From an uncultured Candidatus Saccharibacteria bacterium (lineage in GTDB: Bacteria > Patescibacteriota > Saccharimonadia > Saccharimonadales > Saccharimonadaceae), in NCBI GenBank assembly GCA_938017675.1, contig CALIJB010000026.1, positions 8,268 to 72,267 of the forward strand: DNA of 64,000 nt, given 5' to 3'. The position numbers and the translations under genes were made by a program. The notes under the pieces are model-generated. The model ran no database searches. It saw only the letters and a program-made list of their open reading frames with translations, and had not been told where the DNA came from. Shown piece by piece: positions 22,367 through 31,538 of this stretch (the stretch's first letter is position 1; each line of letters opens with the position of its first letter).

Positions 22367-23410
22367 TTATTGGTTGTTGACCAGATCGATCAAATCGCTC
22401 TCGTGGTCGGGGCGGCGGCGAGCACTCTGGCGGCGAGTCGCTGGAGCAGCTGGCTTCGGCTGCGGTTTTGTTTTCGGCGAATTAGCTTTTTTGCTGGCTG
22501 GTTTAGCTTGAGTTTTAGTCTCGCTTGCCTTTTTAGCCGAATCACGATTGCTAGCGCTGCCAGCTGATGACTGGCTGCGGGTGCGGCCGACAGAACGCTG
22601 CTTGACGCTAGCAGTACTTTTTGCGGGCGTTTTCGATGCTGCTGCGGCTGCGATTTTCGCTGTTTTTTGAGTTTTGCCCGCGGCTTTGGCGGTCGATTTG
22701 AGGGGTTTGCTAATAGTCTCTATTTTCTTAGCAAAGATCATTCGGCCGGCTGCGGTCTGCAAATTACGGATAATTTCGACATTTAGCGTCTGACCTATCT
22801 GAGCGCTCGCCTGCTCGACGACAACCATTGTGCCGTCTGGTAGGTAGCCTACGCCCTGATGCGCGTCCTGCCCCTTCTGAATAAGCTCTAACGTGATTTT
22901 CTCGCCAGGTAGATGCTCCATCCGGATACTCTGCGCTAGTTCATTGAGGTTTAGCACTTCGGTACCCTCGACGGCGGCAACCTTGTTTAGATTATAATCT
23001 AGCGTCATGATCACTGCGCCGTGCTGCTTAGCTAGCTTGAGTAGGCGGTCGTCGACACCTTCGCGAGCGTGGCTGCCGTCTTGCAGCAATTCGACGTTGA
23101 CACGCTCCATAGCTTGCAACTCGGTGACCACATCAAGCCCATAGCGAGCGCGAGCACGTTTGTCAGCATCGGCGTGGTCAGCTAGAAACTGCAGTTCGCC
23201 GATAACCGAGCGTGGAATCACCAGCGTACCGCCGATAAAGCCAGTTTGCGCTACCGGTACAATTCGCCCGTCCATCAGTACCGAGGTATCTACCAAGATA
23301 GCCCGATCTTTTGATTTGATGGAGTTTTTGGGCAGGCGCGCTAGTAAGTACGACACCTCGCCCAAAATAAGCAGCGTTACCGCCAATAATATTAAGTCTT
23401 TGGTTTGCAT
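22367..23410 (-). CDS. Membrane-anchored PIN-TRAM protein (YacL-like) with basic tail
   Basis: 347 residues. One N-terminal transmembrane helix (LILLAVTLLILGEVSYLLA), PIN nuclease-like domain with acidic residues (ILVDTSVLMDGRI; DDRLLKLAKQHGAVIMTLDYNLNKVA), a TRAM domain (GEKITLELIQKGQDAHQGVG), then about 110 residues rich in Lys, Ala, Ser and Arg. PIN-TRAM proteins of this type are thought to be RNA-binding ribonucleases. The tail is much longer than usual. GGAAAA precedes the ATG. Confidence 0.85.
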   Translation of the reverse strand: MQTKDLILLAVTLLILGEVSYLLARLPKNSIKSKDRAILVDTSVLMDGRIVPVAQTGFIGGTLVIPRSVIGELQFLADHADADKRARARYGLDVVTELQAMERVNVELLQDGSHAREGVDDRLLKLAKQHGAVIMTLDYNLNKVAAVEGTEVLNLNELAQSIRMEHLPGEKITLELIQKGQDAHQGVGYLPDGTMVVVEQASAQIGQTLNVEIIRNLQTAAGRMIFAKKIETISKPLKSTAKAAGKTQKTAKIAAAAASKTPAKSTASVKQRSVGRTRSQSSAGSASNRDSAKKASETKTQAKPASKKANSPKTKPQPKPAAPATRRQSARRRPDHESDLIDLVNNQ

Positions 23411-23444
23411 ATTTTCCTTTCTTTTTGCTTTGATTGACTATTGA

Positions 23445-24800
23445 CTACTTGAGATAACCGATCAAAGCTTGGCGTAAATCTTTGACGCCTTTTACAAATG
23501 AATTCTTTTTACCAGAGGTTGCCGGTGCGATCGCTTGAGTGAAACCGAGTTTTTTAGCTTCGTTCAAGCGCTTGTCGGCGCCTTGTGCCGAGCGAATCTC
23601 GCCGCCTAAGCCCACTTCGCCGAATACCACCAGGCCGTCGTCGAGTTTGCGCCCAGCCGCCGCGCTAGCAATCGCCATCGCCACTGCCAAGTCTGCTGCC
23701 CGGTCGGCAAGCTTCAAGCCGCCAACTACATTCACATAAATATCTTTATCGGATAAATTCAATTTGGTGCGCTTCTCTAGCACCGCGATGAGCAGATTGA
23801 GGCGGTTGAGATCGAAACCGCTGGCTGTCCTCTTAGGATACCCGAAATTAGTCGAATTGACAAGAGCTTGGATCTCAACAAGAATCGGACGGTTGCCTTC
23901 AAGCGTCGCCAATACCACCGAACCATCGGCGTTTTGGCGCTCGGCTAACAGCGCGGCTGACGGATTTTCGACGACCCGCAAACCCTTATCGTTCATCTCG
24001 AAAATTGCCGCTTCGCTAGTCGAGCCGTAGCGATTCTTGGCGGCGCGCACCACTTTGAAGCCGCCGTAACGGTCGCCTTCAAATTGCAAGACTACATCGA
24101 CTAGGTGCTCAAGAACTTTCGGTCCGGCGATTGAGCCCTCCTTGGTGACGTGACCGACCAAAATTACCGCTGCGCCCGAAGCTTTTGCTGCCCGGATAAT
24201 AACGTTGCTCGAGTTGGTAATCTGGCTAACGGTACCTGGCGCGCTGGCGATTTCCTCGAGGCTAAGCGTCTGAATACTGTCGATGATCACCAATTTATAT
24301 TGGCCGCTGCGAATTGTCGCAGCAATGTCGTCAGCGCTAGTGCTAGCTACAAATTGCAGGTCATCGCCAGAAGTCGCACCGAGGCGCGTAGCGCGGAGCT
24401 TGACCTGAGAAGCACTTTCCTCGCCGCTGACATATAGGACCGATGATTGCTCAGCAACATGCGCTGCTACCTGCATCAACAACGTCGATTTACCGATACC
24501 CGGCTGCCCTGCTAACAGCATTACACCTGCCGGCAGAATGCCGCCGCCTAGCACTGCGTCGAGGTCAGCAATACCGGTCGGCAAGCGTCTCACTGAATCC
24601 TCGGCAGCGATTGAACGCATCGACTGCGGCTTTAGGATTTTACCGCGTGAATGGCTGCGCGCTACCGCCGAAGCGCCCTTGGTCTCGACTATCTGTTCGA
24701 CGAGCGCGTTCCACTCGCCGCAATTCTCGCACTTGCCAGTCCATTTCGGATAGCTGGCGCCGCAATTTTGGCAGACGAAATTACTGCGCGCTTTGGCCAC
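23445..24800 (-). CDS. radA: DNA repair protein RadA
   Basis: Branch-migration ATPase of recombination. 451 residues. N-terminal four-Cys zinc finger (CQNCGASYPKWTGKCENCGE), Walker A AGQPGIGKSTLL (near 97), RadA-specific KNRYGSTSEAAIFEM, and a Lon-like C-terminal domain (DKDIYVNVVGGLKL ... FGEVGLGGEIR). GTG start at 24800, with GGAG seven nt upstream, lying 20 nt inside the end of the preceding gene, so translation is coupled. Confidence 0.96.
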   Translation of the reverse strand: MAKARSNFVCQNCGASYPKWTGKCENCGEWNALVEQIVETKGASAVARSHSRGKILKPQSMRSIAAEDSVRRLPTGIADLDAVLGGGILPAGVMLLAGQPGIGKSTLLMQVAAHVAEQSSVLYVSGEESASQVKLRATRLGATSGDDLQFVASTSADDIAATIRSGQYKLVIIDSIQTLSLEEIASAPGTVSQITNSSNVIIRAAKASGAAVILVGHVTKEGSIAGPKVLEHLVDVVLQFEGDRYGGFKVVRAAKNRYGSTSEAAIFEMNDKGLRVVENPSAALLAERQNADGSVVLATLEGNRPILVEIQALVNSTNFGYPKRTASGFDLNRLNLLIAVLEKRTKLNLSDKDIYVNVVGGLKLADRAADLAVAMAIASAAAGRKLDDGLVVFGEVGLGGEIRSAQGADKRLNEAKKLGFTQAIAPATSGKKNSFVKGVKDLRQALIGYLK

Positions 24801-25803
24801 TATTTACTCCAGCCGGCGCGGCTACGCCGTTGATGCTTTGATTGAGCTGATCGGCTTTAACGGCTAAGCTTTTGAGAGTTGCCACATCGTCATTGTAAGC
24901 TTTAATCCGCGAATTGAGCGAACCCTGCCGAGCATTAATAGCGCTAATTCGCTGCTGCAGCGCCGACCGCGCCACCGTGAAATCAGCTTGCGAACTAAAC
25001 TCGCCGCTCCTAGCCCGTTCATTAAAACTATTAATATCAGCGTTAATTTGCGATAAGTCGGACTGATAAGCTTCGACGTCTTGTTTGATTTGCTTAGCGG
25101 CTGACTGCAGCTTAGATTGCAGCGCTTCAGCCCGGGTATTAACTCGAGTAAATACTGCTGTGTAGGCTTGGTTTTTGGCGACAATTGACGCTCGGTTAGT
25201 AAAATAACGCGCATAATATTGTTCAAGGTCAGAGTCGAGCTCGCCAATCGTGGTACCGATAATCGAATGTAGTTCATCTAGCTCGGCGCCTGGCTCGGCC
25301 TCGCGGTAGTATTCCATAGCTTTGGCAATTTCCGGATCATTTTTGACCTTTTGATAAGCCTTTTTGATCATAGCGTCGACTTTAGGCCGCTCGAAGATAT
25401 TCAGCCGCGCATACTGGGCGTGCAACAATTCGTGCGCTGCCGTTACTTCTTTGGCGCCAGCTAATTCGGCATTTTCGACGTCAAAAAGATAAATCCGATC
25501 ACCATAGTAGCAGCCCAAGATGGCTGCGGTACGTTCGGTACTTTTGCAATGAGCATTGAACTGATCGCTAGTTTCAATAGCTGGCTGAGTTGCTCGGAAG
25601 GTGCGCTGCGCCGCCGGAGTCAGCTTAATTGAATCTTCAACCGCGGCAACAGCTGCAGGCGGCGTGAAAGTTGACGCTCGATAAGTATCAAAGGTTGTCT
25701 GCCCGTAGAAAAAACCGCCAACAGCAATACTTATCACTGCCATCAATGCGATGATTTTCGAGACTATATTACGTCTGGCTGTCGGTTTCGCTGCGCCGTT
25801 CAA
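24781..25803 (-). CDS. Membrane-anchored HELLH (putative metallopeptidase) with coiled coil
   Basis: 340 residues from a TTG start (AAGGAG upstream). Cytosolic basic N-terminus, one transmembrane helix (IIALMAVISIAVGGFFYG), an extracytoplasmic domain with Cys pair (CKSTER...LGCYYGDRIYLFDV) and AAHELLHAQYARL near residue 135, which is a HExxH zinc signature, then about 150 residues of coiled coil. It is probably a cell-surface zinc peptidase, inferred from the motif and topology only. It overlaps clpC by 35 nt upstream and radA by 20 nt downstream, so the three form a coupled operon. Confidence 0.65.
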   Translation of the reverse strand: MNGAAKPTARRNIVSKIIALMAVISIAVGGFFYGQTTFDTYRASTFTPPAAVAAVEDSIKLTPAAQRTFRATQPAIETSDQFNAHCKSTERTAAILGCYYGDRIYLFDVENAELAGAKEVTAAHELLHAQYARLNIFERPKVDAMIKKAYQKVKNDPEIAKAMEYYREAEPGAELDELHSIIGTTIGELDSDLEQYYARYFTNRASIVAKNQAYTAVFTRVNTRAEALQSKLQSAAKQIKQDVEAYQSDLSQINADINSFNERARSGEFSSQADFTVARSALQQRISAINARQGSLNSRIKAYNDDVATLKSLAVKADQLNQSINGVAAPAGVNSGQSAQ

Positions 25804-28249
25804 TCGCTATCGCTCCTTTCTTGATCCCTACTTCTAGGATATCACCTTTAGCATAGGCGCCGTCAAGTACTTGCTCAGCAATAGCATGCTCAACCTCGTC
25901 CTCGATGACGCGACGCAGCGGACGGGCGCCGTATTTGATACTGTAACCCTTGTCGATAAGGAATTTTTTGGCACTAGGTTTAATCGTAAGGGCCAGGCCT
26001 TTGCGCACCAAACGCTGGCGCAGCTCGCCGATCAGCAGGTCGAAGATCTTACCGACCTCGGCGCGAGTCAACGCTCGGAAAGTGATAATCCCGTCAAAGC
26101 GATTAATCAGCTCGGGACGCATAAACTTATCGAGAGCATCGCGAGCAAATTTAGCGTTGCGGCGGTGCAAATCGTCAATTTCGCTGCTTTTGTCGCGGCT
26201 AGAATGAAAGCCAAGTTCCGACTCTTTGGTCATTTTGTCAGCGCCGAGATTGCTAGTCAAGATGATAATCGTATTGCGAAAGCTAACTTCGCGCCCCTTA
26301 GCATCAGTCATCGTCCCATCTTCCAGTAGCTGCAGCAACAGGTTGAATACGTCTGGATGCGCCTTTTCAATTTCGTCAAAAAGCACCACGCTGTACGGCT
26401 GGCGGCGAACTTTGTCAGTCAATTTACCGCCGTCCTCGTAACCAACATAACCAGCTGGCGCCCCGAGCAGGCGCGACGTATTATGCTTTGCGCCAAATTC
26501 GCTCATGTCGATTTTGATAAGCGCTTCTTCGCTGCCGAAAACTTCGCGCGCTAGCACCTTAGCTAATTGCGTTTTGCCGACACCAGTCGGTCCCATGAAG
26601 ACGAAACTGCCAATCGGCCGCCGGCTGCTAGCTACGCCGCTGCGGCTGCGGCGGATTGCCCGCGCTACTTTACCGATAGCCTCGCGCTGGCCAATGACGT
26701 ACTTGCCGAGATGCTTTTCGAGCTGGCGCAGCAACTTCGCTTCGCTAGTCTGGACTTTTTCGACTGGAATATTGGTCATCACAGCGATAGCATGCGCCAC
26801 ATCGTCATCGGTTAGTTGGATAGCGCGACGGCCTTTTTGGGCAGCAACTTCTGTCTCGAGTTTTTTACTAATCTGGCTAATGCGCTGTTTGTACATAGCG
26901 GCTCGCTGGTAATCTTCGTGCAAAACAGCGTCCTCCATGCGCTCATTGAGGTACTTGAGCTCTTTGAGGTATTCACGCTCGCGGCTCGGGCGGTGGCCTC
27001 GCTTGACGCGAACTCGAGCAGCTGCCTCGTCGAGCACGTCAATCGCTTTATCGGGCATGAAACGGTCGCTGACGTAGCGGTCGCTCATATATACTGCTGA
27101 CTCAATCACTTCGTCGGTGATTTTGACACCATGATGCTTTTCGTAATAATTTTTAAGACCTTTCAAAATAGCGATTGTCTGCGCCATAGTTGGCTCTTTG
27201 ACGACGATCGTCTGGAAACGCCGTTCTAGCGCCGTATCTTTCTCGATATGCTTGCGATATTCATCGAGAGTCGTCGCGCCAATCATGTGCAGCTCGCCGC
27301 GCGCCAACGCCGGCTTGAGGATATTCGCCGCATCCATCGAACCTTCCGAGGCGCCAGCGCCAACCAGCAGGTGCAATTCATCAATAAAAAGAATGATGTT
27401 ACCTTGTTTTTTGACTTCAGCGATTACCTTTTTTAGCCGATCCTCGAACTCGCCGCGATATTTGGTACCGGCAATCATCGCCGCCATATCTAGCATAACC
27501 ACTCGGCGGTCTAATAAATGGCCCGGTACGTCCTCGCGGACGATCCGCTGCGCCAGCCCCTCAACGATGGCGGTTTTGCCAACGCCTGGGTCGCCAATCA
27601 GTACTGGATTATTCTTGGTGCGGCGGCTAAGGATAGTGATCATTCGCTCCAGCTCTTTGTCGCGGCCAATCATCGGGTCAAGCTCGCCATTGGCTGCCCG
27701 CGCCGTCAAATCCACGCCAAAGGCGCTAAGCGCCCCGCCGCGCGTATTGCCGCGGCGCCGCGGCTCGGTAGCAATATCGCCATGTTCGCCGCGATTCTCT
27801 TCAAACGACTTCTCGAGTTCGCTGATTATCATATCGACATTGATGCCCATCTCGCGCAGCAGCGCTGTCGCTCGGGCATTGCCTTGTCGCAGGACGCTGT
27901 ACAAGATATGCTCTGTCCCGAGATAATCATGGCCGTACTCGCGCGCTGCTTCCCATGCCATGCGCAATGTCAACAAGGCTGTCTCGCTAAGGCCCACCAT
28001 GCCGGTACTGGTAACTACCCGGGACGGTTTGATATCTAGGATCATTTCAGCTTGTTGCAGGGTCACGCCAGCGTCAGTCAATACTTGCGCCGCCGAGCTC
28101 GACCCTTGCGCCAAAACGCCAAGCAGCAAGTGCTCTGTCCCAATGTAATTACTACCGTTACCGCGAGCAATCGCGTCAGCATGCTGGACGCTAGCGCGCG
28201 CGTTGTCGGTCAATCGCGAAATAAAATCTGCAAAGTCTTCTGGCATCAT
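25769..28249 (-). CDS. clpC: ATP-dependent Clp unfoldase ClpC
   Basis: AAA+ unfoldase that feeds ClpP. 826 residues. Clp N domain repeat (ADAIARGNGSNYIGTEHLLL and EYGHDYLGTEHILY), first AAA domain with GDPGVGKTAIVEGLAQR, a UVR-type middle region (NERMEDAVLHEDYQRAAMYK), second AAA domain with GPTGVGKTQLAKVLA. Start MMPEDFADF at 28249 with GGAG; the longer frame runs into the promoter (TATAAT 28292-28287). A CIRCE element overlaps the -35, so it is co-regulated with clpP. Confidence 0.97.
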   Translation of the reverse strand: MMPEDFADFISRLTDNARASVQHADAIARGNGSNYIGTEHLLLGVLAQGSSSAAQVLTDAGVTLQQAEMILDIKPSRVVTSTGMVGLSETALLTLRMAWEAAREYGHDYLGTEHILYSVLRQGNARATALLREMGINVDMIISELEKSFEENRGEHGDIATEPRRRGNTRGGALSAFGVDLTARAANGELDPMIGRDKELERMITILSRRTKNNPVLIGDPGVGKTAIVEGLAQRIVREDVPGHLLDRRVVMLDMAAMIAGTKYRGEFEDRLKKVIAEVKKQGNIILFIDELHLLVGAGASEGSMDAANILKPALARGELHMIGATTLDEYRKHIEKDTALERRFQTIVVKEPTMAQTIAILKGLKNYYEKHHGVKITDEVIESAVYMSDRYVSDRFMPDKAIDVLDEAAARVRVKRGHRPSREREYLKELKYLNERMEDAVLHEDYQRAAMYKQRISQISKKLETEVAAQKGRRAIQLTDDDVAHAIAVMTNIPVEKVQTSEAKLLRQLEKHLGKYVIGQREAIGKVARAIRRSRSGVASSRRPIGSFVFMGPTGVGKTQLAKVLAREVFGSEEALIKIDMSEFGAKHNTSRLLGAPAGYVGYEDGGKLTDKVRRQPYSVVLFDEIEKAHPDVFNLLLQLLEDGTMTDAKGREVSFRNTIIILTSNLGADKMTKESELGFHSSRDKSSEIDDLHRRNAKFARDALDKFMRPELINRFDGIITFRALTRAEVGKIFDLLIGELRQRLVRKGLALTIKPSAKKFLIDKGYSIKYGARPLRRVIEDEVEHAIAEQVLDGAYAKGDILEVGIKKGAIAIERRSETDSQT

Positions 28250-28301
28250 CAGTTCTCCGTTCTGAGCGTATTGCCCATTACAGCCAATTATACATAACAA
28301 A

Positions 28302-28328
28302 TTAGCACTCGTCAAGGCAGAGTGCTAA
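28302..28328. promoter_or_regulatory. CIRCE operator (HrcA site) of clpC
   Basis: TTAGCACTC, spacer GTCAAGGCA, GAGTGCTAA; perfect, and with the same spacer as the clpP element at 2694-2720. Confidence 0.95.
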
Positions 28329-28351
28329 TTTGCAAAAAGCGGCTGCGGGTT

Positions 28352-29467
28352 TTAATCTTGATTTTCGATAGCACTAAACAAATCTTCCTCGACGTTCTTG
28401 CGCGGTTTTTTCTCGGCTGATTTCGGCGCTGTGGTCTCTATATTTAATTCGTAGCCAGTCAGGCGGCTTGCCAAACGCACATTTTGCCCGCCGCGGCCGA
28501 TAGCGATTGATTGCTGGTCTTCAGTAACGTAAACATTGGCGGTTTTTTTATCCTTATCAATCTCGACTTTAACGATCTCAGCCGGGCTAAGAGCATTGCG
28601 AATATAAGTATCCATGTTGTCGTCATAAGTTACGATGTCGATTTTCTCTTGATCTCCAATCTCGCTCATCACCGCATTGACGCGCGCACCGTGACCGCCA
28701 ACGAACGTTCCGACCGGGTCAACACCTGGCACCGTGCTAGCAACCGCAAGTTTGGTGCGGCGACCAGCTTCGCGAGCGATACCTTTGATCTCGACGGCGC
28801 CAGTTTCCATCTCGGGTACTTCTTGACGGAAGAGATATTCGATAAAGTCCTCGCTGCCGCGGCTGAGGATCAGCTGCGGGCCGCGGCCTTCGCGTTCGAT
28901 GTCTTTGATTAATACTTTGATCCGCGAGCCAATTTTGTAAAACTCGCCTTGAATCTGCTCACTCTGCGGGATTATACCAGTGGCCTTGCCTAACTCAACA
29001 CGCACCACGCGCGGCTCGACACGCTGCACCATACCGGTAACGACCGTGCCGATTTTGTCTTCGAACTCTGCTAGAACGACTTCGCGCTCGGCTTCGCGCA
29101 GGCGCTGCATGACGACCTGCTTGGCGGTCTGGGCGGCCACCCGGCCAAAGGACTTAACTTCATGAGCTTCCTCGATAGTATCCCCTAACTGAGCCTCCGG
29201 CTTCTCTGCCCGAGCATCCGCCAAGCTGATTTCGGTGGCCGGATTGACAACATCCTCGACGACTTCGCGCTGGACAAACACCTTGGCGGTGCCGTCATTG
29301 ATATTAAGTTCAGCGCGCACATTTTGCTCGCGCTCGCCGTTATCGCGGCGCCAGGCAGCAGCAATCGCCTGCTCGATTACGTTTAGTACAGTTTCTTCGG
29401 GCAACGCCTTTTCATCAGCAATCGCCCGCACGGCTAGCGTCAACTGCTTGATATTCAAATCTTCCAT
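28352..29467 (-). CDS. nusA: Transcription termination/antitermination factor NusA
   Basis: Binds RNA polymerase and modulates pausing and termination. 371 residues. N-terminal polymerase-binding domain, S1 domain (GTVVTGMVQRVEPRVVRVEL, near 130), KH1 and KH2 (SEIGDQEKIDIVTYDDNMDT; GRGGQNVRLASRLTGYEL). It has no C-terminal acidic repeats, as in Gram-positive-type NusA. Start 29467 with AAAGGAA. A TTGACG-17-TTACAT promoter lies about 80 nt upstream. No rimP or infB neighbour is seen. Confidence 0.95.
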   Translation of the reverse strand: MEDLNIKQLTLAVRAIADEKALPEETVLNVIEQAIAAAWRRDNGEREQNVRAELNINDGTAKVFVQREVVEDVVNPATEISLADARAEKPEAQLGDTIEEAHEVKSFGRVAAQTAKQVVMQRLREAEREVVLAEFEDKIGTVVTGMVQRVEPRVVRVELGKATGIIPQSEQIQGEFYKIGSRIKVLIKDIEREGRGPQLILSRGSEDFIEYLFRQEVPEMETGAVEIKGIAREAGRRTKLAVASTVPGVDPVGTFVGGHGARVNAVMSEIGDQEKIDIVTYDDNMDTYIRNALSPAEIVKVEIDKDKKTANVYVTEDQQSIAIGRGGQNVRLASRLTGYELNIETTAPKSAEKKPRKNVEEDLFSAIENQD

Positions 29468-29601
29468 ATAATTCCTTTCTTTTAGTTCCAATACGAAAAC
29501 AACCGACCTGCCGGCCGGATGAGTACGTATTTAATGTAACATGCGGGAGCTGGCGTCGTCAAGACTAGCAGTGCGATACAAAAATATTTCACAAAGAGTT
29601 G

Positions 29602-29648
29602 AGTTGGGGGCGGGACGGCGAAATAAATCGCGCATCCCGCCCCCGCAC
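29602..29648 (-). terminator. 3' hairpin of cassette 5, family B
   Basis: GGGGGCGGGA (29606-29615) pairs with TCCCGCCCCC (29635-29644). The same sequence, nearly unchanged over about 37 nt, ends the gene at 40999-41412. Confidence 0.85.
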
Positions 29649-29649
29649 C

Positions 29650-30033
29650 TCATGCGTCGTCTGGGCTCTCTGGGGAATACCCTTCACGGGGGCCCCAGGC
29701 CTGCTCGGGGAGATCCAATCGTGCCTCAGAAATCTTCTGCGTATGCGCTCTTCGGACCCACAACCTGGAGGTCCAGGCCACAATCCTGAGCCTGTACTCT
29801 GCGGCGGCGAGTATCGCCGCCACCGTGTAGGCAACCAGCGCCGCCCAAGCAGCTATTTCGTAACTCTCATAAACGCCATCCTGGTGAATGGCTGCGGAGT
29901 ACGTATACACGATAGTAAATATCACCCCTAGGAGTGATGCGTGCATATACCCTACCCTCCGCTGCCGCCACAGGGAGGCGGTGAGAAGGATGGACAAGAC
30001 CAATGACGAAAGGCTGGCCACGATATCGAGCAT
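29650..30033 (-). CDS. Polytopic small membrane protein (cassette 5)
   Basis: 127 residues from ATG 30033, preferred because AAGGAGG lies at the right distance; an ATG six nt earlier touches the ribosome site. About four hydrophobic segments (IVASLSSLVLSILLTASLW; ASLLGVIFTIVYTYSAAI; IAAWAALVAYTVAAILAAAE; a basic stretch follows) and a polar C-terminal tail of about 40 residues. No family recognised. Confidence 0.58.
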   Translation of the reverse strand: MLDIVASLSSLVLSILLTASLWRQRRVGYMHASLLGVIFTIVYTYSAAIHQDGVYESYEIAAWAALVAYTVAAILAAAEYRLRIVAWTSRLWVRRAHTQKISEARLDLPEQAWGPREGYSPESPDDA

Positions 30034-30143
30034 GATCATACCTCCTTGATATAATTGAGGTGCGGCCTATCCAGACCACTACCTCGGACGCACACGGTCT
30101 CTCCGCACGCATCAGGCAGCCTTTATCTGAAAGGCTAATTATA
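30034..30143 (-). ncRNA. Structured 5' leader of cassette 5
   Basis: About 105 nt with hairpins AGCCTTT-CAGAT-AAAGGCT and GAGGT...ACCTC (with an inner GGTC/GGCC stem), ending in AAGGAGG flanked by ATCA/TGAT. Confidence 0.6.
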
Positions 30144-30172
30144 ATTATACTATACTTACTGAGCATCGTCAA
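30144..30172 (-). promoter_or_regulatory. Promoter of cassette 5
   Basis: TTGACG (30172-30167), 17 bp, TATAAT (30149-30144). Confidence 0.85.
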
Positions 30173-30247
30173 TGTTTTTCAACATACTTCATGCTTTTGG
30201 CAAAAATTACACTTTGCCACCAGGAGGTAAATGATATACTAGACCTT

Positions 30248-31492
30248 ATGAATCAACCCCTTGTTTTCAGTATTACCCGTCGCCTCCCCGGCACCTTGGC
30301 GCGCGCTGGTACGATTGAAACGCCGCACGGCACGATTCAAACGCCAGCTTTCATCGTTGGCGGTACTAAAGCAACCGTCAAAGCGTTGACTGTCGAACAA
30401 GTCAAAGCCTGCGGCGGGCAATCAATTTTGGCCAATACTTATCATTTGATGCAGCGGCCAGGCGCCGAAATCATTCATAAAGCTGGCGGCCTAGGCAAAT
30501 TTATGGATTACGATGGGCCGACCTTCACTGATAGCGGCGGCTTTCAGATTTTCAGCCTGGGAATTGCTTACAAAAAAGGCATTGATGCCGTCGCTCACAC
30601 CCAAAAAGGCAACGCTGCGCAAGCGGTCAAGTCTGCTAATCAGCTAGCCAAAGTTACCGACCAAGGCGCGCAATTTCGGTCGCATCTGGATGGCAAATAT
30701 ATAATGATGACGCCAGAATCATCAATGGAGCTGCAACACGCCATCGGCGCTGATATTCATATGGCTTTTGATGAGCTGACTGCACCGCTAGCGGCCCGCG
30801 GCACGATTGTAAAGGCAATGCAGCGAACACATGCTTGGGCGGAGCGTTGCTTGGTTCGCCACGATGAGCTAAACGCCGAACATCTAGCACGCGGCGAAAA
30901 CCTGCAAGCGCTCTACGGTGTCGTTCAGGGCGCTCGCGACGAAACACTGCGCCGCCAATCGGCCAATTTCCTGGGCCAGCGCAGCTTCGATGGCTACGGT
31001 ATCGGCGGCGTCTTCCAGCCTGGTGAGATCGCTGACGTCGTCCGCTGGGTCTGCGAGACTTTGCCCGAGGATAAGCCGCGCCACCTATTAGGCTTAGGTT
31101 CGCAGCCGGCCGATTTGTTTCTCGGCGTCGAATATGGCATCGATACTTTCGATTGTGTCGCGCCGACCCGCCAAGCCCGCAACGGCGCTCTGTATACATT
31201 TGACGGCCGCATCAACATCAGCAATGCTCGCTTTCGCGAGGACTTCGCGCCGATCGACGCTGAATGCGACTGTTATACTTGCCAACATCATACGCGCGCT
31301 TACATTAATCATCTGTTTCGCGCCGACGAGATTCTCGGCGCTACGCTCGCCAGCATTCATAATGAACGCTTCGTGGTGCGCACTGTCGACCAGATTCGCG
31401 CTTCGCTGCTAGACGGCACATTTTTTAATTTCAAGCAGTCGTTCCTGGCTCGCTACTACGGCGATAATTTACCAATCGGCGTCACATTATAA
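30248..31492 (+). CDS. tgt: tRNA-guanine transglycosylase
   Basis: Exchanges G34 for preQ1 (or queuine) in tRNAs for Asn, Asp, His and Tyr. 414 residues. Catalytic Asp in FTDSGGFQIFSLG, GIGGVFQPGE, and second Asp in GIDTFDCVAPTRQARNG; zinc site CDCYTCQHHTRAYINHLF. The start at 30248 is set by TATACT (30235-30240) seven nt upstream; the frame is open 19 codons further but through the promoter. It converges on a queuosine-precursor transporter, and no queC/D/E/F gene is in view, fitting salvage. Confidence 0.95.
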   Translation: MNQPLVFSITRRLPGTLARAGTIETPHGTIQTPAFIVGGTKATVKALTVEQVKACGGQSILANTYHLMQRPGAEIIHKAGGLGKFMDYDGPTFTDSGGFQIFSLGIAYKKGIDAVAHTQKGNAAQAVKSANQLAKVTDQGAQFRSHLDGKYIMMTPESSMELQHAIGADIHMAFDELTAPLAARGTIVKAMQRTHAWAERCLVRHDELNAEHLARGENLQALYGVVQGARDETLRRQSANFLGQRSFDGYGIGGVFQPGEIADVVRWVCETLPEDKPRHLLGLGSQPADLFLGVEYGIDTFDCVAPTRQARNGALYTFDGRINISNARFREDFAPIDAECDCYTCQHHTRAYINHLFRADEILGATLASIHNERFVVRTVDQIRASLLDGTFFNFKQSFLARYYGDNLPIGVTL

Positions 31493-31538
31493 AATAAAAC
31501 CGCATCAAAATCTAACGCCGCCAAGACGAGCCAAGCAA

